Shown: positions 25,837-43,138 of the stretch, piece after piece | Numbering within the stretch: position 1 is the stretch's first letter | Layout of the letters: each line of letters starts with the position of its first letter | NCBI GenBank assembly: GCA_025358125.1 | Contig: JANYKS010000110.1 | Location: forward strand, 1 to 64,000 | Source: Actinomycetes bacterium | GTDB lineage: Bacteria > Actinomycetota > Acidimicrobiia > Acidimicrobiales > Ilumatobacteraceae | Direction of reading: 5' to 3' | Length of the DNA stretch: 64,000 nucleotides | Notes under the pieces: generated by a model | What the model was told of the DNA's origin: nothing | The model's input: the letters and a program-made list of their open reading frames with translations, nothing else | Database searches by the model: none | Translations under genes and position numbers: made by a program

Positions 25837-27084
25837 TCAAGAACGGCTACCGCGTCGAATGTCGACGACGGAGTCGAGAACGGCTCTGGCGATCGAGCGC
25901 TTGTCGGTGAGGCCGATCGTCACCATCGGCGCATCGGGCCGTAGCAAGCATACGGCGTTTGTATCGTGTTGAAAGCCCACGCCGGCTGCACCGACGTCGT
26001 TGGCGACGATCAGATCGAGGTTCTTGCGACGCAATTTGGCCTCGGCATTGTCGACGAGATCGTCGGTCTCTGCCGCGAACCCGACAAGGATCTGACCGGT
26101 TGGTTTGACCATGCCGAGTCCGGCAAGGATGTCGGGGGTCGGCTCGAGGATGATGTCGGGCGGCCCGTCGTGCTTCTTGAGCTTGTTGACGGCGACGGCC
26201 TTCGGGCGGAAGTCGGCAACAGCGGCAGCCATGATCACGACATCGGCAACCGCTGCCAGGGACTCGACGGCAGTCTGCATCTGGGCGGCCGTCTCGACCT
26301 TGACGAGTGCGACGAAAGGAGGCGTTGCCAACTCGACCGTGGAGATGAGTGTGACGACGGCGCCGCGGGCAGCGGCCTCCGCGGCGAGGGCATACCCCTG
26401 CTTGCCACTGCTGCGATTGGCGATCACCCGCACCGCGTCGATCGGCTCGCGAGTACCTCCGGCGGTCACGACCACGATCAGGTCGGCGAGATCACGCGGT
26501 CCGAGCGTTCGTGCGACGGCTGCGACGATCCGTTCGGGAGACGCGAGGCGACCGGCGCCGCTGTCGCCTCCGGCGAGCCGGCCGACGTCCGGATCGACGA
26601 CGACCACGCCCCGGCGGCGGAGCAGGACGACATTGTCCTGCACCGCAGGGTGCTCCCACATCTCGGTGTGCATCGCCGGGCAGACGATGACCGGGGCGCG
26701 GGTGGCGAGCAGGGTATTGGTCAACAGATCGGTGCTCAGCCCGCCGGCGTACGCGCCCAGGAGGCGGGCGGTGGCGGGTACGACGAGGATCAAATCCGCG
26801 CTCTGACCAAGTTGGGTGTGTGGAATCGGCGAGTCTTCGTCCCACAGACTGGTCTGCACCGGCTCGCTGCACAGCGCTGACAACGTGGTACGGCCGATGA
26901 AATGCTCGGCATCCTGCGTCATCACGGGCACGACATGCGCGCCCGCGTCGACGAGTCGGCGGCAGACCTCGACCGCTTTGTACGCGGCGATCCCCCCGGT
27001 CACCCCGACGACGATGACCCTACCGGAGAAAGAGGGGCCGTCGAGAGCGGGGCCACTCGAATCGGGGCCGCTCAGCGCAGACAT
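25837..27084 (-). CDS. coaBC: bifunctional phosphopantothenoylcysteine decarboxylase/synthetase
   Basis: Two steps of coenzyme A synthesis. 415 aa. N-terminal CoaC flavoprotein (residues about 20-200; [18 protein letters not shown], then the ASANT-equivalent region and [14 protein letters not shown] with the catalytic His). C-terminal CoaB (about 215-410; [21 protein letters not shown] cut short here, and the IVANDV segment). Directly follows rpoZ with a 14-bp gap. Confidence 0.94.
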   Translation of the reverse strand: MSALSGPDSSGPALDGPSFSGRVIVVGVTGGIAAYKAVEVCRRLVDAGAHVVPVMTQDAEHFIGRTTLSALCSEPVQTSLWDEDSPIPHTQLGQSADLILVVPATARLLGAYAGGLSTDLLTNTLLATRAPVIVCPAMHTEMWEHPAVQDNVVLLRRRGVVVVDPDVGRLAGGDSGAGRLASPERIVAAVARTLGPRDLADLIVVVTAGGTREPIDAVRVIANRSSGKQGYALAAEAAARGAVVTLISTVELATPPFVALVKVETAAQMQTAVESLAAVADVVIMAAAVADFRPKAVAVNKLKKHDGPPDIILEPTPDILAGLGMVKPTGQILVGFAAETDDLVDNAEAKLRRKNLDLIVANDVGAAGVGFQHDTNAVCLLRPDAPMVTIGLTDKRSIARAVLDSVVDIRRGSRS

Positions 27085-27098
27085 GTCATGACGCCGAC

Positions 27099-27392
27099 TC
27101 AGACGGTGGCGCCGGCGGCTGGCTCGTCAGTTTCCTCGACCGGCACGGAAATGGGCACTGGCACGATCTTGTCGGCCGCGATTTCTTCGAAACCGATGCT
27201 CAGCGGCTTGCGGGCAACGGAGGAAACCTGTGGCGGCACCATGTGTCCGAGGCCCTCACCGAGCTGATTGAAGTACGAGTTGATCTGACGGGCACGACGG
27301 GCTGCGAGCGTGACCAGGCTGAACTTCGAATCGACGCGGCCGAGCAGCTCCTCGATCGGTGGGTTCATCATCGTGTCGTTGGTACGTGCCAT
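27099..27392 (-). CDS. rpoZ: DNA-directed RNA polymerase subunit omega
   Basis: 97 aa. [20 protein letters not shown] and the [15 protein letters not shown] segment match the actinobacterial omega subunit, which helps fold beta'. AGGAGG lies about 10 nt before the ATG. Placed between gmk and coaBC, the standard order. Confidence 0.94.
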   Translation of the reverse strand: MARTNDTMMNPPIEELLGRVDSKFSLVTLAARRARQINSYFNQLGEGLGHMVPPQVSSVARKPLSIGFEEIAADKIVPVPISVPVEETDEPAAGATV

Positions 27393-27484
27393 GGGCAGCG
27401 ATCCTCCTGGTCAACTAGCCCGGCAAGCCTAGCGGTCCGAAGCGAGGTTTCGGCGGACGCCCTGCGCCTGGCCGACGGTATTCT

Positions 27485-28066
27485 TCAGGATCGTGAGGCC
27501 CGGGCACGACACGCGTTGACGATCGCAAGCATCTCTTCGATGGTCTGCTCGAGATCGTCGTTGACCACGACGTAATCGGCCAACGCCATCCCGACCGGTT
27601 CTTCGTCCTCGGCCTTGCGGAGGCGTTCCGCAACCTTTTGGTCGGGGTCGCCTCTCCCCCGTAGACGTCGTTCCTGCTCGGCTCGCGATGGGGGCAGGAC
27701 GAAGATCAGCACGGCACTCGGGTCGAGCGCCTTGACCTGCTTCGCGCCGTCGACCTCGATCTCGAGCACGACGTCGCGACCATCGCTCGTTTCCGGGGTC
27801 GGCGTGCCGTAGTAGTAGCCGAGGAACTCGGTCCATTCGAGGAACCCCCCGCAGGCGATTCGCCTTTCGAACGCTTCGCGGTCAGCAAACACGTACGCGC
27901 TGTCGTGCTCGCCGGCACGCTGGACGCGTGTGGTCCAGCTGCGGCTCAGCCACAGGCCGGGGTCGCGATCGACGAGCGCTTTGACGATCGTGCCTTTACC
28001 GACCCCACCAGGGCCGGACACGACGATGATGAGCGGCTCGCTCCGGGTCGGGAGCCGCCGCTGCAT
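27485..28066 (-). CDS. gmk: guanylate kinase
   Basis: GMP to GDP. 193 aa. P-loop VSGPGGVGKGTIV (the second Gly replaces the usual Ser), then SRSWTTRVQRAGE for GMP binding and the lid region RLRGRGDPDQKVAERL. The start overlaps the mihF stop by one base (TAATG). Confidence 0.96.
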   Translation of the reverse strand: MQRRLPTRSEPLIIVVSGPGGVGKGTIVKALVDRDPGLWLSRSWTTRVQRAGEHDSAYVFADREAFERRIACGGFLEWTEFLGYYYGTPTPETSDGRDVVLEIEVDGAKQVKALDPSAVLIFVLPPSRAEQERRLRGRGDPDQKVAERLRKAEDEEPVGMALADYVVVNDDLEQTIEEMLAIVNACRARASRS

Positions 28067-28377
28067 TACTTGGCGAGTTGATCCAGCAACGACGCCTTCT
28101 GCTGTGTCCCAAGACCTTGGACACGACGATTGTCGGCGATGCCGATTTCTTCCATGACCTTGCGGGCCTTGACCTTGCCGACGCCCGGGAGCGATTCGAG
28201 CAGGGACACTACCTTCAGCTTGCCGACAGTGCTGTCGGTGGAGGCAAGCGCCTCTGCCAGCGAGACGGAGCCGAGCTTGAGCTTGGTCTTCAATTCGGCG
28301 CGAGCGGCGCGGGCCAATGCTGCCTTCGCCAAGGCGTTGGCACGCTGTTCTGGAGTCAATGCGGGAGGAGTTGCCAT
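28066..28377 (-). CDS. mihF: integration host factor, actinobacterial type (mIHF)
   Basis: 103-aa nucleoid-associated protein. The C-terminal helix-two-turn-helix region LLESLPGVGKVKARKVMEEIG is the mIHF DNA-binding core. TAGAAT lies 8 nt before the ATG at 28377, so this gene probably starts its own, nearly leaderless, transcript that continues into gmk and rpoZ. A 70-bp gap separates it from pyrD. Confidence 0.93.
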   Translation of the reverse strand: MATPPALTPEQRANALAKAALARAARAELKTKLKLGSVSLAEALASTDSTVGKLKVVSLLESLPGVGKVKARKVMEEIGIADNRRVQGLGTQQKASLLDQLAK

Positions 28378-28447
28378 GAAAAGGTATTCTATAGCGCTCA
28401 CGCTGCCCCTTTGGTGATCAACCGTCTTTGCGTGGCGGCGACAGGGG

Positions 28448-29359
28448 TCACCCGGCTGCGCCGGTCAGCTCTGTCAGCGACCTGATACCCTCGCCGCTGG
28501 CCCATTCGAGGAGAGAGTCGAGCACCTTCCACGGTGCCCTCGGGTCGGCAAATGTAGCGGTGCCGACCTGCACTGCCGAGGCCCCCGCCAGCATCAACTC
28601 GGCCGCATCCCACCCGTCGGCGACGCCACCCACGCCGACGATGGGCAGCTCGGGGATCGCCTGATGGACATCGAAAACCGCGCGTACCGCGACAGGATGG
28701 ATCGCTCGCCCGGAAAGGCCGCCGCCTCCGTTTCCGAGGGCAGGCCGCCGTGTCGACGGATCGATCACCATCGCGAGCACCGTGTTCACGAGCGTGACAG
28801 CTTCTGCGCCGGAGCGCTGAACCGCCGCCGCAACATCGACGAGGCGATCGGTGTTCGGGCTGAGCTTGGCCCACCGCGGCCGGCGGCACACGGATGTGGC
28901 GGCCATCACCTCACCGCTCAAGACGGGGTCGTTGGCGAAGATCCCGGCCCGCCCTTCGAGGTTCGGGCACGACAGGTTGACCTCGACGGCGACGACGGAG
29001 CTACCGGCATCGGCCAACTGCGCGGCAGCCGCTGCGTAGTCTGCGACGCAGCGTCCCCAGATGCTCGCAACGACGCGTGCACCGGTCGCAGCGAGAGCGG
29101 GTAGATCGTCGCGAAGCCATGCCTCGACGCCGGGACCCTGGAGTCCGACGGCGTTGATCATCCCCTGCGCCGTCGGATGCACACGCGGCGCTGGGTTTCC
29201 TTCCCATGCGTACGCGGCGAGCGACTTGACGACGACCGCACCGAGTCGTGCGAGATCGCCATAGGGCGCCAGTTCTGCGCCGTGACCGGCGGTTCCCGAA
29301 GCCGTCATCACCGGGTTCGCGAAGCTCAAGGACCCGACTGTTATCGCACTGTCGATCAT
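28448..29359 (-). CDS. pyrD: dihydroorotate dehydrogenase, class 1 type
   Basis: Fourth step of pyrimidine synthesis. 303 aa, FMN-dependent TIM barrel. The catalytic base is Cys in EVNLSCPNLEGR, which marks class 1; NGGGGLSGRAIHP and VGVGGVADGWDAAE are the FMN phosphate loops. It looks like class 1B, which normally pairs with the iron-sulfur flavoprotein PyrK, but no pyrK is found in this operon. Two base pairs after carB. Confidence 0.93.
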   Translation of the reverse strand: MIDSAITVGSLSFANPVMTASGTAGHGAELAPYGDLARLGAVVVKSLAAYAWEGNPAPRVHPTAQGMINAVGLQGPGVEAWLRDDLPALAATGARVVASIWGRCVADYAAAAAQLADAGSSVVAVEVNLSCPNLEGRAGIFANDPVLSGEVMAATSVCRRPRWAKLSPNTDRLVDVAAAVQRSGAEAVTLVNTVLAMVIDPSTRRPALGNGGGGLSGRAIHPVAVRAVFDVHQAIPELPIVGVGGVADGWDAAELMLAGASAVQVGTATFADPRAPWKVLDSLLEWASGEGIRSLTELTGAAG

Positions 29360-29361
29360 GA

Positions 29362-32667
<3,306 letters not shown>

Positions 32668-32670
32668 CGG

Positions 32671-33858
32671 TCAGGCGACTCCCCGCTCGGCTGCCGGCAG
32701 TCCTGCCGTGCGACCCGGAGGGGTGCGCCGGATCAGCGGCTTGTCACGCCACTGGTAGGGGTCGTTCATCATGTCGTCGAACACGCCGAAGAGATAGCTC
32801 GCATCGTGCGGCCCTGGCCCGGCCTCGGGGTGATACTGCACGCTGAAGGCCGGCTGGCCCTTGACCAGCATCCCCTCATTGGTGTGGTCGTTGAGGTTGA
32901 TGTGAGTCACCTCGACGGCAGTGCCGAGGCTCCCGGCATCGACGCAGAAATTGTGGTTCTGACTCGTGATCTCGACCTTGGAGCTGGCGAGGTGTTGCAC
33001 GGGGTGATTGCCGCCGTGGTGACCGAACGGCAGTTTGAACGTGTCACCGCCGAGGGCGCGACTGAGCAACTGATGGCCGAGGCAGATGCCGAACACCGGC
33101 ACCTGCCCGACAAGACCGCTGATCGCTTGCACGGCGTATTCGACCATCGCCGGGTCACCGGGGCCGTTCGACAGGAAAACCCCTGCCGGTTTCATCGCCA
33201 GTACCTCCTCTGCCGTTGCCGAGGCGGGCACCACGGTGACCGTGCCGAGCGTCGCGAGGTGATCGATGATGGAGTACTTGATCCCGAAGTCGTATGCAAC
33301 GATCCGGCGGTCTCCGCTGCCGACCGTGTACGCGGTCGGCGTCGTGACCTCGGCGACGAGGTCGATACCGTCTGTGCCCGGTTCGGCCAGCGCTGCCGCG
33401 TGGAGGTCGGCCTCGGCTGCCGTGCCGAATGCTCCGCTCATCGCGCCGGTATCGCGCAACAGCCGGGTCAGGCGGCGGGTATCGATACCGCCGACACCGG
33501 ACACGCCGTAGCGGCGCAGCATCGAGTCGAGGTGCGCCTCCGAGCGATAGTTGGATTGGCGACGGGCGAGGTCGCGGACGACGACCCCGCGGCAGAACGG
33601 CCGCCGGGACTCGAAGTCGGCCAGCGACGCACCGTAGTTGCCGATGTGGGGGTAGGTGAAGGCGATGATCTGTCCGGCGTAGCTGGGGTCGGTCAACACC
33701 TCCTGGTAACCGCTGAGAACGGTGTTGAACACGACCTCGCCGCTGGCGATGCCGCCCGCCGGCGTCGCCCCGATCAGCTCACCCTCGAACACGCTGCCGT
33801 CCGCGAGGACGAGCGCTGCTTCCTGAATGACTCTGGGTGGGCTTGTCACTGTCGACAT
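32671..33858 (-). CDS. carA: carbamoyl-phosphate synthase small subunit
   Basis: Glutaminase subunit. 395 aa. N-terminal CarA domain (ALVLADGSVFEGELIG, FNTVLSGYQEVLTDPSY) and C-terminal class I glutaminase with catalytic Cys in FGICLGHQLL and the His-Glu pair in VQYHPEAGPGP. The ATG at 33858 is 4 bp from a pair of ARG boxes, so carAB can be expressed and arginine-regulated separately from pyrBC upstream. Confidence 0.96.
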   Translation of the reverse strand: MSTVTSPPRVIQEAALVLADGSVFEGELIGATPAGGIASGEVVFNTVLSGYQEVLTDPSYAGQIIAFTYPHIGNYGASLADFESRRPFCRGVVVRDLARRQSNYRSEAHLDSMLRRYGVSGVGGIDTRRLTRLLRDTGAMSGAFGTAAEADLHAAALAEPGTDGIDLVAEVTTPTAYTVGSGDRRIVAYDFGIKYSIIDHLATLGTVTVVPASATAEEVLAMKPAGVFLSNGPGDPAMVEYAVQAISGLVGQVPVFGICLGHQLLSRALGGDTFKLPFGHHGGNHPVQHLASSKVEITSQNHNFCVDAGSLGTAVEVTHINLNDHTNEGMLVKGQPAFSVQYHPEAGPGPHDASYLFGVFDDMMNDPYQWRDKPLIRRTPPGRTAGLPAAERGVA

Positions 33859-33861
33859 CCT

Positions 33862-33896
33862 TGCATGTTCATACATCTCTCTGCATGATAATTCAT
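33862..33896 (-). promoter_or_regulatory. carA internal promoter with two ARG boxes
   Basis: Two ARG-box-like palindromes, TGCATGTTCATACAT at 33862-33876 and TGCATGATAATTCAT at 33882-33896 (plus reading), again exactly 20 bp apart and beginning 4 bp from the start codon, as at argC. On the minus strand a TATGAA -10 lies 9 nt from the carA ATG. The distal box covers the pyrC stop codon. This gives carAB an arginine-repressible promoter within the pyrimidine operon. Confidence 0.78.
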
Positions 33897-35196
33897 CTCT
33901 GGGCTTCTCCGTCGATGACAACCGGCACACCGCAAAGCACGGTGTGGCGCACCTTTCCGCGCACGGCGCGACCGGCATACGGCGTGTTTCGGCTCTTGCT
34001 GGCGAGGCGAGCAGGGGACACCGTCCACGCCAGATCGGGATCGAAGACCGTGATGTTTGCCGGAGCACCGACCTCGATCGCCCGTCCATGGCGATCAGCG
34101 ACGCCCGCGATCGCTGCCGGGCGCCACGACAGCAGCGCGACGACGTGGCGCAGTTCGAGTCCGAGTTCGCTGATCGACAGGGCAAGCGATGTCTCGAGGC
34201 CGAGCATGCCCGGCGGAGCCTGATCGAGCGGCATCTCCTTGAGTTCGGCGGGATGAGGCGCATGATCGGTCGCGATCGCGTCGATCGTGCCGTCGGCGAG
34301 GCCACGTTTCACGGCATCGATGTCGGCCCGCTCACGCAGCGGCGGGTTGACCTTGAAGATCGGATCGAAGCCGGTGAGCATTTCGTCGGTGAGCGTGAAA
34401 TGGTGCGGGGCGGCCTCGGCGGTGACGCGCAGGCCGTCCGCCTTCGCGGTGCGGACGAGGTCGACACTCTTGGCCGTCGACAGATGCAGGAAATGCACGG
34501 GTGCTCCGGTGAGACGTGACAACTCGATGTCGCGCATGACCATCAACTCCTCGGCCACCGCCGGCCAACCGGGTACGCCGAGGCGCGAACAGCACGCGCC
34601 TTCGTGCATGACGGCGCCTTCGGTCAGCCGGCTCACCTCGCAGTGCTGGGCGAGCGTGATGCCGAGGCTCTTGGCGTACTCCAGCGCGCGCCGCATCAAC
34701 AGCGGGTCCTGCACGCCCGTGCCGTCGTCGGTGAAGATGTGGACCCCGGCTGCGGCAAGCTCGGCCATCGGGGCAAGGGTCTCCCCGGCGCGGCCCATCG
34801 TGATGCAGCCGCTCGGCAGCACGTCGCACAGGCCGGCCTCCTGGCCGCGGCGCCTCACCATCTGGACGACCGCGAGGCTGTCGTGCGGTGGCTCGGTGTT
34901 CGGCATCGCCACGATTGCGGTGAAGCCACCCATCGCGGCTGCCCGCGACCCGGTTTCGATGGTCTCGGCTTCCTCCCGGCCCGGCTCGCGCAGGTGCACG
35001 TGGAGGTCGACGAAACCAGGAGTCACCATGCATCCGCCCGCGTCGAGCGTGTCACCGCCGCGTAGCGCCGCTCCGACCTCGGTGACGACACCGCCCTCGA
35101 CGCGCACGTCTGCGCGGTGCTCGCCACGTTGGTCGAGCACCGTGCCGCCCTTGATCACCACGCTCTTCGCCGTTGCGATACCCGTTCCCCCATTTG

Positions 35197-35200
<4 letters not shown>
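33893..35200 (-). CDS. pyrC: dihydroorotase
   Basis: Third pyrimidine step, amidohydrolase fold, 435 aa. Metal ligands in DLHVHLREPG; HCEVS, HFLHLST and ATDHAPH supply further His and Asp ligands. Class I length. ATG at 35200 overlaps the pyrB stop (ATGA). The 3' end overlaps the distal ARG box of carA. Confidence 0.95.
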
Positions 35201-39050
<3,850 letters not shown>

Positions 39051-39054
<4 letters not shown>

Positions 39055-40523
39055 GACCCGGTCGGTTCCAGCGCCGATTCCGCAGCTGTCTGCACCGATA
39101 TCTGGGCGGCGACGGTGATCGCGTCGTCGGGGCGGGACCTTCGAACCCGCGCGAACTCGGATGCGGCGTCGATGCCGACACCGAGACACAGCACCATGAT
39201 CAGCGCCATCCTGGCCAGCGGACCGACAAGGTGCCGCTGGATCTCGACAGAGTCGCCGACGTAGGACACGTAGAGGTCGACGAACGTCGAGGCGAGGAGC
39301 AGACCGAGCACGATCGACTGGACCCGGCGGCGGCGCGACGCGAGCACGAGCCCGACGACCGAGATTGCCGTCCACACGACCAGACCGGTGCGGGTCGTCG
39401 GGCCGCCGATCTGTGCGGGAGGCGGATCGGGCAGCCGTTTCGCGACACCGAACGCGTCGTACCCACTCTGATCGGTCTGCAACAAGACCGGCAGGTCGTC
39501 GTCGAGCGCGCCGATCCAGTGCGGCGCGAACCGGATGTAGGAGATCAGCATCTCGCGCTGGCCGCTGCCGTCCGCCCATGCCCGGAACGGGGCGAGGTCC
39601 GGGCTGGTCAGCATGTCCCAGTTGTTGTCGAAGCTACTGAAACCGGTGCGCTGGCGGAGCGCATCGTCGAGAGGCATGCCCCGATCCTTGAACCACCCGG
39701 TCAGCTCAGGATCCGGGAGCACGCGCAGGCCGATGTTGTTCATCGTCGCGTAACGATTCCTGCCGTTGGCCGACTGGGCGAGGGCCACGCCGATACAGAC
39801 CACGAGCGTCGCGACGGCCCATCTCCGCAGCGCCCTTCGCAACGCCGGGTCGGCCGAACGCCACAGGTACGAGGCGATGAACAGTGCCGGCACTCCGACC
39901 GCGAGCCACGGCGGAACATTGGAGTCGCGGACGGTGAGCCACGCGACCGTGCACGCGCCGGCGACGTGGAGTCGCGGTCTGCTCGGCTGTGCCGAGAAAC
40001 GCCACCACGACAGGACCGAGGCGACCGCGAGTGTCATTCCAAACGACTCGCTGAGAATGTGGGTGTTCCAGAGCGCGAACCGCGGCTCGATGCCGATCGT
40101 GATCACGAGGAAGGCACACACGATCCGCGCTTCGTCGTGACGTAGCAACCGCACGGCGGTAGCTGCCGCGAGTAGGTAGGCGGCGCCGTTGAGGAACGTT
40201 TGCACCACGACCGTGACCACGGTGCTGCGACCGAGGATGAACAGCAGCGCGGGGAACGCGATCGGACGTTCGCCCGCATAGAAGCCGGGCGAGAACGGCG
40301 TCTGCTTGGCCGCGTTGATGAACGAGAACGAGTCGGGGAAAAAGATCTTGAACTGGCCCGGCCAGGCCGCACCGAGGACCCGGATCATGAACACCGCGAG
40401 CCCGAGAGCAGCAGCGACCAGCCACGCCTGGGCCCGCCAGGCGGGGTCGGTGAGCCGAGGCGTGACTGCCCGCCGCCGGAAACGGTGGAGAGCGCTGACT
40501 GCCCGAGTCGCGATCACACCCAT
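39051..40523 (-). CDS. polytopic membrane protein, GT-C-like
   Basis: 490 aa with roughly ten membrane segments. The first loop, after one transmembrane helix, reads KIFFPDSFSFINAAKQTPFS and then FYAGERPIAFPALLF, reminiscent of the acidic first loop of lipid-linked sugar transferases. A longer soluble stretch (about 250-340) follows. Not assignable to a named family by eye. TAGCGT lies 7 nt before the ATG, so it probably opens a leaderless transcript for the two-gene unit. Confidence 0.7.
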
Positions 40524-40550
40524 CGAGCAGACGCTAGCAACCCGGCCGGA

Positions 40551-40976
40551 TCATTGATCGGCGCGGACCTTGGCCGCAATCGCCGCCAGTACGCCGTTGA
40601 CGAAGCGTCCGGAATCGTCGGTGGAGAACCGCTTGGCAAGCTCCACCGCCTCGTCGATGACCACCGCGATCGGAACATCCGGCCGGCCGAGCAGTTCGAA
40701 CGTGGCGATCCGGAGCACATTGCGATCGATCGTCGGCATCCGCTGGAGAGTCCAACCCTTGGCGTTGGCGGCGATCAGGTCGTCGATCTCACGGCCCCGG
40801 GCCTCGACCCCGCCGACAAGCTGGCGGGTCAGCTCGTCGGGGACGAGCACCTGATTCTCGATGACATCGGTCGGGGCGATCGACTTGGACTCCGCCTCGT
40901 ACAGCAGGATCAGGGCGCGTTCGCGCGCGTCGGACCGTTCGTCTTCATCGCCCAGCGGGCGGACACGGCGTGCCAC
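40551..40976 (-). CDS. nusB: transcription antitermination protein NusB
   Basis: 141 aa, all-helical. RERALILLYEAES near the N-terminus and TIDRNVLRIATFELLGRPDVP, FVNGVLAAIA near the end are the NusB hallmarks. Works with NusE at boxA sequences, such as the one proposed in the rrn leader here. Four base pairs after efp. Confidence 0.94.
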   Translation of the reverse strand: MARRVRPLGDEDERSDARERALILLYEAESKSIAPTDVIENQVLVPDELTRQLVGGVEARGREIDDLIAANAKGWTLQRMPTIDRNVLRIATFELLGRPDVPIAVVIDEAVELAKRFSTDDSGRFVNGVLAAIAAKVRADQ

Positions 40977-40980
40977 GGGA

Positions 40981-41544
40981 TCAGACCCGCGTCATGTATT
41001 CGCCGGTGCGGGTGTCGACCTTGATCCGGTCGCCGATGTTCAAGAACAGGGGCACCTGCACGACCTTGCCCGTCTCGAGCGTTGCCGACTTGCGAGCACC
41101 GCTGACGCGATCACCCTGCAGGCCCGGCTCGGTCTCGGCGACCGTCAGCTCGACCGAAGCCGCGATCTCGACGCCGACGATGTCGCCCTGATAGGTGGAG
41201 ATCAGCGCCATCATCGACTCCACCATGTAGTCGGCGGCATCGCCGAGCGCGACCGGGGGCACGGTCATCTGGTCGTAGCTGACGGTGTCCATGAAGACGT
41301 AGTCGTCGCCATCACGGTAGAGGAACTGCATGTCGTTTCGCTCGAGGATCGCCTGCTCGACGCGAACCCCGGCGTTGAACGTGCGGTCGAAGACGTTGCC
41401 GTTCTTGAGGTTGCGCAGCTTGGTGCGCACGAAGGCACCACCCTTTCCGGGCTTGACGTGCTGGAACTCGACGACCTGGAACAGGCCGTTGTCGAGTTCG
41501 AGGGTGATCCCGTTCTTCAGATCGTTGGTGGTGATGGCAGCCAT
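40981..41544 (-). CDS. efp: elongation factor P
   Basis: 187 aa, three beta-barrel domains. The tip loop HVKPGKGGAFVR keeps the lysine that can be modified. Signature region TVAETEPGLQGD and end IGDRIKVDTRTGEY are standard. ATG at 41544 begins AAITTNDLKNG; it overlaps the end of pepQ by 28 bp. Relieves stalling at proline runs. Confidence 0.96.
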   Translation of the reverse strand: MAAITTNDLKNGITLELDNGLFQVVEFQHVKPGKGGAFVRTKLRNLKNGNVFDRTFNAGVRVEQAILERNDMQFLYRDGDDYVFMDTVSYDQMTVPPVALGDAADYMVESMMALISTYQGDIVGVEIAASVELTVAETEPGLQGDRVSGARKSATLETGKVVQVPLFLNIGDRIKVDTRTGEYMTRV

Positions 41545-42689
41545 GTTGAATCCTTGGGCGTCTTGGTGAGCGGCTGGCATCCGTTGGTGGTGACGACCAC
41601 CATGTCTTCGATACGAACGCCGCCGAAGTCCCTACGATAGACGCCAGGCTCAACAGTCACTACGTCCGCGACCTGAAGTGTGTCGTCGTAACTGTGTGTC
41701 AGCCATGGTGATTCGTGGATCGCCAACCCGACGCCGTGCCCGGTTCCGTGGGTGAACCATTCTCCCCACCCGGCGGCTGCGATGTGATCGCGGCAGATGC
41801 CATCGAGGGCGCGCCCGCGTGCATTCGCCATGACGGCGGCGACGCCGGCGGCCTGCGCCTCGAGCACCACCCGATACACCTCGGCCTGGAGCGGGGTCGG
41901 ATCGCCGATTGTGTAGGTGCGGGTCATGTCGCTGTGGTATCCGTCGAACAGGGCCCCGAAGTCGACGACGACCGTCATCCCCTCGACGATACGGGTCGAG
42001 TCTGGATGATGGTGCGGCAACGAGGCGTTGGCGCCGGCCGCGACGATCGTTTCGAAGCTCGGCCCATCTGCGCCGAGTTGGCGCATCGACGACTCGAGTG
42101 CGTCGCGGAACTCCGACTCCGCCGGCTCGGCGCCGAGCAGAGCCAGAGTGGCAGCGAGCGCTTCGTCGGCGATCGCCGCCGCACGGGCCATCCGGTCGAT
42201 CTCACCCTGGTCCTTGGTCCGGCGGTGGTTCTCGATCACGTCCGAGGTCGGGATCCACGAGCCGCGGACGGCCGCCGAGAGCGCGGCGTGACCGGCAAAG
42301 CTGATGTGTGCTCCCTCGAAACCGAGCACGCCACAGCGATGGGTCACCGTTGCGAGGTGGTCCGTCATCGCCGAGCGGGTCGACCCGACGAGGATCCTCC
42401 CGTCGACGCCGGCGTGGTCCATCTGCTCGCGGGCCTGATCGCCGTACCGGCCGTCGGTGATCAGCACGAGATCATCACCGGCCAGCACGACCCAGCCGTT
42501 CGAGCCGGTGAAGCCCGTCAACCAGCGGATGTTCGTCAGGCTCGTAACGAGCAGGCCTTCCACCGGACCCTCTGTCAGAACCCCTACCGGCCCGTCGGTC
42601 AAGTCGGCGCGAACCCGCTCCAGCCGGCCGGCGTGGTCGAGCGCGGCGAGGGTGCCGGGCCCGGGACTGGCGCCAGACATCGACATCAT
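41517..42689 (-). CDS. pepQ: Xaa-Pro dipeptidase/aminopeptidase (M24)
   Basis: 390 aa. N-terminal creatinase-like domain (NIRWLTGFTGSNGWVVL) and C-terminal pita-bread metallopeptidase with ligands in VVDFGALFDGYHSDMTRTY, THGTGHGVGLAIHE, VTVEPGVY and VRIEDMV. ATG at 42689 overlaps the aroQ stop. The aroQ-pepQ-efp-nusB order is common to actinobacteria. Confidence 0.93.
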   Translation of the reverse strand: MMSMSGASPGPGTLAALDHAGRLERVRADLTDGPVGVLTEGPVEGLLVTSLTNIRWLTGFTGSNGWVVLAGDDLVLITDGRYGDQAREQMDHAGVDGRILVGSTRSAMTDHLATVTHRCGVLGFEGAHISFAGHAALSAAVRGSWIPTSDVIENHRRTKDQGEIDRMARAAAIADEALAATLALLGAEPAESEFRDALESSMRQLGADGPSFETIVAAGANASLPHHHPDSTRIVEGMTVVVDFGALFDGYHSDMTRTYTIGDPTPLQAEVYRVVLEAQAAGVAAVMANARGRALDGICRDHIAAAGWGEWFTHGTGHGVGLAIHESPWLTHSYDDTLQVADVVTVEPGVYRRDFGGVRIEDMVVVTTNGCQPLTKTPKDSTWLPSPPTI

Positions 42690-43135
42690 GATGCCTGCAA
42701 TTTGCGACCGATGGCCTCCACCGCGAGTTCGTATCCGTGGATCCCGAGTCCGACGATCGTGCCAGTGGCAACCGGCGACACGACGCTCGTGTGGCGCCAC
42801 GCTTCGCGAGCGTTGGGGTTGGAGATGTGGACCTCGATGATCGGCCCCGAAAACGCCGACAGCGCGTCGTGCAGGCTCCAGGCGTAATGGGTGAACGCGC
42901 CGGGATTGATGATGATCGCGGCGGCTCGCGTTCGTGCGGCATGGATCGCCTCGACGAGTTCGCCCTCGTGATTGGTCTGGAACGCGGCGATGGTGAGACC
43001 GAGCGGGGCAGCGGCGCGCGTTGCGGTGGCGACGTAGTCGTCGAGCGTCGCGGTGCCGTAGATATGAGGCTCGCGCTGTCCCAACAGATTGAGGTTTGCT
43101 CCGTGGAGTAGGGAGACGATGACGGCATCGGGCAT
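42686..43135 (-). CDS. aroQ: type II 3-dehydroquinate dehydratase
   Basis: Third shikimate-pathway step. 149 aa. LLHGANLNLLGQREPHIYG, INPGAFTHYAWSLHDAL and EVHISNPNAREAWRH hold the catalytic Tyr, Arg, Asn and His positions. Four-base overlap with pepQ and three bp after the HAD-PlsC gene. Confidence 0.96.
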   Translation of the reverse strand: MPDAVIVSLLHGANLNLLGQREPHIYGTATLDDYVATATRAAAPLGLTIAAFQTNHEGELVEAIHAARTRAAAIIINPGAFTHYAWSLHDALSAFSGPIIEVHISNPNAREAWRHTSVVSPVATGTIVGLGIHGYELAVEAIGRKLQAS

Positions 43136-43138
43136 GGC

